This document shows, one piece after another, positions 57,699 through 64,000 of a stretch of 64,000 bases of DNA. The notes beneath the pieces are model-generated. The model saw nothing but the letters and a program-made list of their open reading frames with translations, was not told the origin of the DNA and did not search any database. Both the position numbers and the translations under genes were made by a program. How positions within the stretch are numbered: the stretch's first letter is position 1; every line of letters begins with the position of its first letter. The stretch is from an uncultured Latescibacterota bacterium (GTDB lineage Bacteria; Latescibacterota; UBA2968; UBA8231), in NCBI GenBank assembly GCA_951813615.1, contig OX638377.1, positions 4,056,599 to 4,120,598 of the forward strand. The letters are read 5' to 3'.

Positions 57699-59456
57699 TT
57701 ACGGCCCGCTTTCCAACCACTCGCGGTCTGCGGCTAAGTAAATTTCCTCGACCTCCAAGTCGGCAAAGGCCGCAGACCAGCGCTGCCAGTCCGCCCGTTC
57801 CTCCTGCTCCTGCACCCGCAGCCGCACCACAAAGGCAAAGCGATTGAGCGCAAACGTCAGCGTGGTGACTTTGCCCCCCCTCAGATCGACCTCCACCTGT
57901 TGGGTCTGACCTCCATAGCTCAGTTCGACCCAGTGCTTGCCAGCGGACAGATTGTGGAAAAGCAGCCCCTGATAGCCGCGCTTGAGCAATTCGAGCGAGT
58001 AGCGGCCGTCCAAGCGCACTGTGATATCCTCTGTGATCTCGCTGCCGATAGGGGCCACCACCAAGGCCAGCCAAGCGTCGAGATCGTCGAACAGCAACTC
58101 GTCGGCGACGGCGACCTCGATAGCTAGTGGTGCCTCTTGTACCATAGCCACAGGCCTTTGACCCGGCATCCAAGTCGGCGGCGGCAATTGGGGCGTTATG
58201 CCGCTTTTGCGCGTCAACGCATAGACCAAGATGTTGGTCCCCGCCATCAGCGCGTAGGTTGAAATCCCCGTGGCTTCGCCTTCAGTATTGAAGCTGGCCC
58301 GCCACTTCCCTTCAAACCCCAGGTCGCTTAATACGGCCACCAGCTCGCCGTCCAGCTCGACGCCCCACAGCCCCTCTGACGGCTGCAATACCGGAGCTTC
58401 CTGCTCGGATTCGGCCCCAGAGGCAATGGTTACTTGTTCTTGCTGCAAGGCCAAGAGATCATTTCGGTTGTTGATTGGATAATACCAAGAGCGGTCGCCC
58501 TCCATGTACCTGCTGCGCGATCGGTCCTCTCCGGGGAAGCCGCCGCCAAACTCGTAAAAGGAGTGATATAGCAGATGCGAGGTCGGAAGGGGTGCCAAGC
58601 GCGCCTCAGAGCCCAAAATCTCGCGCAGGTGGTCCTTCATTTCGCGCAAATAGCGGTTGGTGCCATCAATAAACAGGAAGCCGCCCTCGCGCATATAACG
58701 GCCCAAAAGCGCCTTCTCCTCCGCACTGAACTTGGTCAGGAAGTTCGGGTCGTACGCAGACAAGGTGTCTTCGAAGAGGAAGTGGATCGGGTCCTTGAGC
58801 AGTTGCTCTGACAGGAAGAGCTTATAGGTCTTGTCCCGCACCTGCGCCAACAGCTGGGTGTGGTCGCGCACGTAGCGGCTCAGGGCATCGAGCGCCCCGC
58901 GCCCCGAGCTGGCCCCATAGACGCGCAATTGGGTGAAGTTCACATAGCCAGATAAGTCGCGGCGAGTCGCCCGACTGGGGATGACCGCGGCGTGATCCTT
59001 GTTGGCCCGGGCCATGTCCTCTATCCGCAACAGATCCATCGAGGCGGCGCCCATGCTATCGGCCAAGCCCAACGACGCGGGCGAGATCATCTTCTCGCGC
59101 TCCAAAATTGGCGCATCTTCCTTTGCACCCACGGCTATCTCGCGCAGCGCCAAGGGAGCCGTCGGGGCTTCTATCTCGGGCGGGGTCGTCTCGCTTTCTA
59201 GATTGGGGTCGCGGACAGCTACGGCCGGCTGGTCGGCCCGTAGATACTCCATCTCCACTTTCAACGCCTCTACGTCCAAGCGGGGCAGGGGAGTCGGGCG
59301 GGGGGGCTTGAACTGTCGCGGGATGCGGGCCAGACGCACGCGGAAGGCCTCCGCGTCCAGCTCGTCGCGCCACAGGTGATCTCCTAGGTAAAGCGCAGTG
59401 AGATGCAAAAGCAGCGACGCCAGCAAACAGATATAGGCGGTTCGGTGTCTGCGCAC
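57699..59456 (-). CDS. DUF4159 domain protein with TonB-like N-terminal anchor
   Basis: A 585-residue protein. The start has one membrane helix (about residues 8-28, YICLLASLLLHLTALYLG), then a proline/arginine-rich stretch (RQFKPPRPTPLPRLD) as in TonB-like anchors. Residues about 165-340 match DUF4159: YVNFTQLRVYGASSGRG, FLFEDTLSAYDPNFLTKF and YMREGGFLFIDGTNRYLREM. DUF4159 proteins are periplasmic or secreted and of unknown role. The last part (from about 430) has strands like a carbohydrate-binding fold (YSLELLKRGYQGLLFHNLSA). The start is GTG at 59456. It diverges from aceE across 158 AT-rich bases. Confidence 0.75.
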   Translation of the reverse strand: MRRHRTAYICLLASLLLHLTALYLGDHLWRDELDAEAFRVRLARIPRQFKPPRPTPLPRLDVEALKVEMEYLRADQPAVAVRDPNLESETTPPEIEAPTAPLALREIAVGAKEDAPILEREKMISPASLGLADSMGAASMDLLRIEDMARANKDHAAVIPSRATRRDLSGYVNFTQLRVYGASSGRGALDALSRYVRDHTQLLAQVRDKTYKLFLSEQLLKDPIHFLFEDTLSAYDPNFLTKFSAEEKALLGRYMREGGFLFIDGTNRYLREMKDHLREILGSEARLAPLPTSHLLYHSFYEFGGGFPGEDRSRSRYMEGDRSWYYPINNRNDLLALQQEQVTIASGAESEQEAPVLQPSEGLWGVELDGELVAVLSDLGFEGKWRASFNTEGEATGISTYALMAGTNILVYALTRKSGITPQLPPPTWMPGQRPVAMVQEAPLAIEVAVADELLFDDLDAWLALVVAPIGSEITEDITVRLDGRYSLELLKRGYQGLLFHNLSAGKHWVELSYGGQTQQVEVDLRGGKVTTLTFALNRFAFVVRLRVQEQEERADWQRWSAAFADLEVEEIYLAADREWLESGP

Positions 59457-59614
59457 CGGGGGTCTCTCTTTCTGCGCCGACTGTCAGCGCGAGTGGCAAT
59501 ACCTACTATACTATTATAACTGATTGTAACAAAACGGTTTTTTGCCAAGAAAACACGTGCTTATTATCTTTTTTCGACCTATAAGACGGCCTACGCAAAG
59601 GAATTGTTTCAGCC

Positions 59615-62272
59615 ATGAGCAATACCCAAGAACTACAAGCCGAAGTGAGCGAGTGGCTCGAATCCCTCGATTACGTGCTGGCCCATAGGACGCCCGCGCA
59701 GGTCCTCAAACTCCTGCAACAGCTCCAAACCCACGCCGCCGAAGCCGGCGTCGGCACGCCCTTCAGCGTCAATACGCCCTACATCAACACCATTCCCCGC
59801 GACCAGCAGCCCCCCTATCCGGGCAGCCGCGAGATCGAGCGGCGGATCAAAAGCATCGTGCGCTGGAACGCCATGGCCATGGTCGTGCGCGCCAATCACG
59901 ACTCCAACGTCGGCGGCCACATCTCGACCTACGCCTCTTCGGCCACCCTCTACGAGGTCGGCTACAACCACTTTTTCCGCGCCCCCAGCAACGGCCATCC
60001 CGGCGACCAAATATACTTCCAAGGGCACGCTTCCCCCGGTATCTACGCCCGCGCCTTCGTCGAAGGCCGCCTCAACGAACACCAGCTCGAAAACTTCCGC
60101 CGCGAATTGCAAGAAGGCGGTGGCCTCGCCTCCTATCCGCATCCTTGGCTAATGCCGGACTTTTGGCAGTTTCCAACCGTATCTATGGGCTTGGGGCCAA
60201 TCCTTTCGATCTATCAGGCTCGCTTCAACCGCTACCTCGAAAATCGCGGCCTCAAGCCCGCTGACGACAGCAAGGTGTGGGCCTTTTTGGGCGACGGCGA
60301 GTGCGACGAGCCCGAGAGCTTGGGGGCGCTTACTCTCGCGGCGCGTGAACAGCTCAACAACCTCATCTGGGTCGTCAACTGCAACCTACAGCGCCTCGAC
60401 GGCCCCGTGCGCGGCAATGGCAAGATAATACAAGAGCTCGAAGCGGTCTTCCGCGGTGCTGGCTGGAACGTCGTCAAGGTAATTTGGGGCGACGACTGGG
60501 ATCCGCTCTTGGAACAGGACACTGACGGCAGCTTGGCCCAGCGCATGAACGAAGTCGTCGATGGCCAGTATCAGAAGTACTCAGTCTCCGACGGCAACTA
60601 CATCCGCCACGACTTCTTCGGCACCGACCCGAAACTAGCCGCGATGGTCGAGGACTATTCGGACGAACAACTGCAGAAAATGCGGCGCGGCGGGCACGAT
60701 CCAGAAAAGGTCTATGCCGCCTACCAGCAAGCCATCGCCCACAAAAACGCACCCACCGTCATCCTCGCCAAGACCATCAAGGGCTACGGCATGGGCGAGG
60801 CCGGCGAGGGCAAGAACATTACCCATCAGCAAAAAAAGCTCAACGAGGACGAAATCCGCCTTTTCCGCACCCGCTTCGGCATCCCCATCTCGGACGACGA
60901 GGTCGCGGAGACGCCGTTCTATCGGCCCCCGGACGACAGCCCAGAAATGCAGTACATCCGCCAGCGGCGGGAAAGCCTTGGCGGCCACGTGCCCCAGCGG
61001 CAGGTGATGGCTCCCCCGCTGGCTATGCCGCCGGAAACGCTGTGGGACGAATTCAAAAAGAGCTCGGGCAAGCGCGAGTTTGCCACGACGATGGCCTTCG
61101 TCGCGATCATGCGCAAGCTCATGCAAGACAAGCAAATCGGCGACTTAATCGTCCCGATCGTCCCCGACGAATCGCGCACCTTTGGCATGGAGCCACTCTT
61201 CCGTCAGTTCGGGATCTATTCAAGCCTAGGCCAGCTATACGAACCGGTTGATAAAGACGTCATCACCTATTACAAAGAGGCCAAAGACGGCCAGATACTC
61301 GAAGAGGGCATCACCGAGGCTGGCTCTATGTCCTCCTTTATCGCGGCCGGCTCGGCCTATGCCACCCACGGCATCAACACCATTCCCTTCTTCATCTACT
61401 ACTCGATGTTCGGGATGCAGCGCATCGGCGATTTGGTCTGGCTAGCCGGCGACATGCGGGTCAAGGGCTTCATGGTCGGCGGCACGGCCGGGCGCACCAC
61501 GCTCAACGGCGAGGGGCTGCAACACGAGGACGGGCACAGCCACCTCTTGGCCTACCCAGTGCCCAATCTCGAAGCCTACGATCCGGCCTTTGGCTACGAG
61601 ATCGCCGTCATTATCCGCGAGGGCATCCGCCGCATGTACGTCGAGCAGGAGGACGTGTTCTACTACTTGACGGTCGAAAACGACATCTATGCCATGCCGG
61701 AAATGCCCGACGACGTCGAAGAAGGCATTCTCAGGGGCATGTACAAGTTCAAGCCCTCGGCCAAGAAGCGCGCCCGGCTCAAGGCCCACCTCTTCGGCAG
61801 TGGCGCAATCATCAACAGCGCCCTCAAAGCACAGAGCCTGCTCGAAGAAAAATACCAAGTCAGCGCGGATGTCTGGAGCATCACCAGCTACAAGGCCCTG
61901 CACCGCGATGCCCTCGATGCCGAGCGTTGGAACCGTATGCACCCCGGCGAAAAGCCCCGTCTCAGCTACATCGAACAATGCCTAGCCAAGGAGCGCGGCG
62001 TGTACGTCATGGCCTCGGACTACGTCAAGGCCCTCCCGGAATCCATCGCCCGCTGGTTTCCCAACCCGCCCGTCTCCCTCGGTACCGATGGCTTCGGCCG
62101 CAGCGAGACCCGCGAGGCCCTGCGCGACCACTTCGAGGTCGATTACCGCTTCATCGCCCTAGGAGCCTTGAGCGCGCTGGCGCGCGAGGGGCAGATCGAA
62201 TGCGACGTAGTCGTCCAAGCCATGCAAGACCTAGAAATCGATCCGGCAAGACCCAATCCCATTTACCTGTGA
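59615..62272 (+). CDS. aceE: Pyruvate dehydrogenase E1 component (homodimeric)
   Basis: An 885-residue thiamin-diphosphate enzyme that decarboxylates pyruvate and loads the acetyl group onto the lipoyl arm of AceF. The size and gene order fit the single-chain type found in many Proteobacteria. The ThDP motif is GDGECDEPESLGALTLA (from about residue 226), followed by NCNLQRLDGPVRGNGK. Other conserved parts are HISTYASSATLYEVGYNHFF and EDGHSHLLAYPVPN. The 158 bases upstream are AT-rich with TATACT and TATTAT hexamers, but I could not place a clear -35. aceF follows by 14 bases and lpd after that. Confidence 0.97.
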   Translation: MSNTQELQAEVSEWLESLDYVLAHRTPAQVLKLLQQLQTHAAEAGVGTPFSVNTPYINTIPRDQQPPYPGSREIERRIKSIVRWNAMAMVVRANHDSNVGGHISTYASSATLYEVGYNHFFRAPSNGHPGDQIYFQGHASPGIYARAFVEGRLNEHQLENFRRELQEGGGLASYPHPWLMPDFWQFPTVSMGLGPILSIYQARFNRYLENRGLKPADDSKVWAFLGDGECDEPESLGALTLAAREQLNNLIWVVNCNLQRLDGPVRGNGKIIQELEAVFRGAGWNVVKVIWGDDWDPLLEQDTDGSLAQRMNEVVDGQYQKYSVSDGNYIRHDFFGTDPKLAAMVEDYSDEQLQKMRRGGHDPEKVYAAYQQAIAHKNAPTVILAKTIKGYGMGEAGEGKNITHQQKKLNEDEIRLFRTRFGIPISDDEVAETPFYRPPDDSPEMQYIRQRRESLGGHVPQRQVMAPPLAMPPETLWDEFKKSSGKREFATTMAFVAIMRKLMQDKQIGDLIVPIVPDESRTFGMEPLFRQFGIYSSLGQLYEPVDKDVITYYKEAKDGQILEEGITEAGSMSSFIAAGSAYATHGINTIPFFIYYSMFGMQRIGDLVWLAGDMRVKGFMVGGTAGRTTLNGEGLQHEDGHSHLLAYPVPNLEAYDPAFGYEIAVIIREGIRRMYVEQEDVFYYLTVENDIYAMPEMPDDVEEGILRGMYKFKPSAKKRARLKAHLFGSGAIINSALKAQSLLEEKYQVSADVWSITSYKALHRDALDAERWNRMHPGEKPRLSYIEQCLAKERGVYVMASDYVKALPESIARWFPNPPVSLGTDGFGRSETREALRDHFEVDYRFIALGALSALAREGQIECDVVVQAMQDLEIDPARPNPIYL

Positions 62273-62286
62273 GTTTAGATCATCCT

Positions 62287-63558
62287 ATGCCCGTACAATT
62301 TGCTCTGCCCGACTTGGGAGAAAACATCGAAAGCGGCGATGTAATCCGCATCCTCGTCGCCGTCGGCGACCGCCTCGCCGAAGACCAGACCGTTATTGAG
62401 CTTGAAACAGACAAGGCCGTCATTGAGGTGCCTTCTTCCGTAGATGGCACCGTTACCGAGATTCTCATCCAACAGGGTGACACCATCGCCGTCGGGCAGC
62501 CCATCCTCGCAGTCGAGGCGGGCGAAGCCCCAGCCGTTGAAGAGACATCCCCGGCTGTCGAGGAAGCACCCCCAGCGCCTGCACCGGTAGAGGAACCAGC
62601 CCCCACCCCAATTGCACAAGAAGCCGCCCCGGTTGCCGAAAAAGCTCCACCTATATATACAGACGGCCCCGTCCCAGCCGCCCCATCGACGCGCCGCCTA
62701 GCCCGCGAAATCGGCGTCGATATTGCGCAGGTCCAAGGCACGGGGCCGGGCGGCCGGATCTCAATCGACGACGTCAAAGCGCACTCAAAAAAGCTGCACG
62801 CAGCGCGGGGTGCTGCCCCGGCCGCCGCCGCGCCGCTACCCGACTTCAGCCAGTGGGGCGCTGTCGAGCGCCAGCCCATGACCAAAGTGCGCGAGATAAC
62901 CGCCGAGCGTCTCGCGCAGGCTTGGGCCACCATCCCGCAGGTCACCCAATTCGACAAAGCCGACATCACCAGCTTGGAAAAGTGGCGCGCAGCATACGGC
63001 AAAAAGGCCGAAGCAGCCGGTGGCAAGCTGACGCCAACCGCGATCCTCATCAAAGTACTCGGCATCGCCCTCAAGGTCTTCCCGCAGTTCAATGCCAGCA
63101 TCGACATGGCCCAGCGGGAAGTCGTGTACAAACGCTACTTCCACATCGGCATTGCCGTCGATACCCCCCACGGTCTGCTCGTGCCAGTAGTGCGCGATGT
63201 AGATCAAAAGAACATCATCGAATTGGCGGTCGAGCTGAGCGAGCTGGCACCAAAGACGCGCGAGCGCAAAATCGGACCGGCCGACATGCAGGGCGGGTCC
63301 ATGACCATCAGCAATGTCGGCACCATGGGCGGCACCGCCTTTACGCCCATCGTCAACCCACCCGAAGTCGCAATTCTCGGAGTGGCGCGCTCGCAGGTCG
63401 AACCCACGTATATCGACGGCCAGCTCCAGCCGCGCACCTTCCTGCCCCTTTCACTGTCCTACGACCACCGCCTGATCGACGGGGCCGACGGCGCGCGCTT
63501 CCTTCGCTGGGTCTGCACGGCATTGGAAGATCCCTTCATCGCGCTCTTGGAAGGCTGA
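62287..63558 (+). CDS. aceF: Dihydrolipoamide acetyltransferase (pyruvate dehydrogenase E2)
   Basis: A 423-residue E2 core subunit. It has one lipoyl domain (residues 1-78, with the lipoyl-lysine motif ETDKAVIEVPS), an alanine/proline/glutamate linker (about 80-125) and a peripheral-subunit-binding domain (about 135-170, STRRLAREIGVDIAQVQGTG). The acetyltransferase domain (about 190-423) carries the catalytic motif YDHRLIDGADGARFL near the end. It transfers the acetyl group to CoA. There is a single lipoyl domain, fewer than in E. coli. It sits between aceE and lpd. Confidence 0.97.
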   Translation: MPVQFALPDLGENIESGDVIRILVAVGDRLAEDQTVIELETDKAVIEVPSSVDGTVTEILIQQGDTIAVGQPILAVEAGEAPAVEETSPAVEEAPPAPAPVEEPAPTPIAQEAAPVAEKAPPIYTDGPVPAAPSTRRLAREIGVDIAQVQGTGPGGRISIDDVKAHSKKLHAARGAAPAAAAPLPDFSQWGAVERQPMTKVREITAERLAQAWATIPQVTQFDKADITSLEKWRAAYGKKAEAAGGKLTPTAILIKVLGIALKVFPQFNASIDMAQREVVYKRYFHIGIAVDTPHGLLVPVVRDVDQKNIIELAVELSELAPKTRERKIGPADMQGGSMTISNVGTMGGTAFTPIVNPPEVAILGVARSQVEPTYIDGQLQPRTFLPLSLSYDHRLIDGADGARFLRWVCTALEDPFIALLEG

Positions 63559-63565
63559 GGCGGCT

Positions 63566-64000
63566 ATGGACAAGGCCCAGCTAGCGGTCATCGGCGGTGG
63601 CCCGGGCGGCTACGTCGCCGCCTTTAAGGCCGCGGACTTGGGGTTGGATGTCGCATTGATCGATCCCGAAGCCCATCCAGGCGGCGTCTGCCTCTACCGA
63701 GGCTGCATCCCTTCCAAGGCCCTCCTGCACATTTCCAAACTGCTCTACGAAGCCAAGGAAGCCGAGCACTGGGGCATCCAATTCACCGAACCTGAGATCG
63801 ATCTCCCCAAGTTGCGGACCTGGAAAGACGAGGTCGTCGCCAAGATGACGCAGGGCTTGGGTCAGCTCGTCAGGGCGCGCAAACTGACCTACGTGCAGGG
63901 ACGCGCCCGCTTCCTCGACTCCCATACCTTGCAAATCGACCAAGCCGACGGCAGTCAAGGCACCTTGCAGTTCGAACACGCCATCCTCGCCACCGGATCG
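63566..64000 (+). CDS. lpd: Dihydrolipoamide dehydrogenase (E3), partial at the right edge
   Basis: The first 145 codons of an FAD disulphide reductase that reoxidises the lipoyl arm. The FAD-binding motif is VIGGGPGGYVAAFKAADLG (from residue 8). The redox disulphide lies in GGVCLYRGCIPSKALLHIS, and the second part of the FAD site is HAILATGS at the very end of the window. It starts 7 bases after aceF and completes the pyruvate dehydrogenase operon. The gene continues beyond 64000. Confidence 0.95.
   Translation, partial: MDKAQLAVIGGGPGGYVAAFKAADLGLDVALIDPEAHPGGVCLYRGCIPSKALLHISKLLYEAKEAEHWGIQFTEPEIDLPKLRTWKDEVVAKMTQGLGQLVRARKLTYVQGRARFLDSHTLQIDQADGSQGTLQFEHAILATGS

Noticed and set aside
1..64000. 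tRNA, rRNA or other structured RNA genes
   Set aside because: I looked for tRNA-like TTC loops with acceptor pairing and for rRNA-like conserved blocks and saw none, but a covariance search was not possible here.

Overview
The window is a GC-rich, gene-dense chromosomal stretch from a bacterium with an outer membrane: it has a TolC-type channel, a TonB-dependent receptor, a PorV-type barrel and other predicted barrel proteins. A large secreted protein with a C-terminal FlgD-like sorting domain sits next to a PorV/PorQ-type protein, which points to the Fibrobacterota-Chlorobiota-Bacteroidota (FCB) side of the tree. The three OPT-like/DUF6785-type transporters, the N,N-dimethylformamidase-like protein and the Gfo/Idh/MocA oxidoreductases recall uncultured Latescibacterota- or Poribacteria-like genomes. 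That placement is from memory and is tentative. GTG and TTG starts are frequent.

Layout. 1-8.2 kb: end of an MlaC-like/TolC-like pair (minus), then uvrA-like ATPase, an M24 peptidase, queC and an N,N-dimethylformamidase-like gene (plus). 8.2-17.2 kb: a type I restriction-modification island (hsdM, DUF433, REP-type transposase, hsdS, DUF433, RHH-PIN toxin-antitoxin pair, hsdR). It is bracketed by two diverged ~150-bp direct repeats, both derived from the 3' end of the dimethylformamidase-like gene. 17.2-19.7 kb: queF, a DUF5343 protein and a Gfo/Idh/MocA oxidoreductase. 19.7-31.2 kb: a minus-strand biosynthetic superoperon reading ilvC, leuA, leuC, leuD, a small membrane protein, leuB, cimA, argJ, an aminotransferase and accA. 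It is preceded by a good sigma-70 promoter and a leader peptide very rich in Leu/Ile/Val codons, typical of attenuation. 31.2-42 kb: a FemAB-like acyltransferase and a four-gene minus-strand operon of membrane proteins, including a 1475-residue fusion of a degenerate M28 peptidase domain with an FtsX-type permease. 42-52 kb: PorV-like protein, sorting-domain protein and TonB receptor, then an oxidoreductase and another DUF6785-type transporter. 52-57.7 kb: CDP-alcohol phosphatidyltransferase, MscS-like membrane protein, an MgtE half-protein and a full MgtE, an HpcH/HpaI aldolase and an outer-membrane protein. 57.7-64 kb: a DUF4159 protein (minus) and the pyruvate dehydrogenase genes aceE, aceF and the start of lpd (plus).

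Most notable. (1) The REP-type transposase has captured the translation start and first ~28 codons of an hsdS gene, and its own reading frame contains a perfect 29-bp palindrome of the same family as palindromes found in three intergenic sites. (2) The R-M island appears to sit between two copies of a dimethylformamidase-like 3' end, splitting queC from queF. (3) The ilv leader has a peptide with LRLLLLDLLLIIGRPV and two mutually exclusive stems. (4) The M28-FtsX fusion has lost key metal and catalytic residues and is embedded in an uncharacterised transporter operon. (5) Two tight palindromes lie upstream of the TonB receptor operon. No tRNA, rRNA or CRISPR array was seen.
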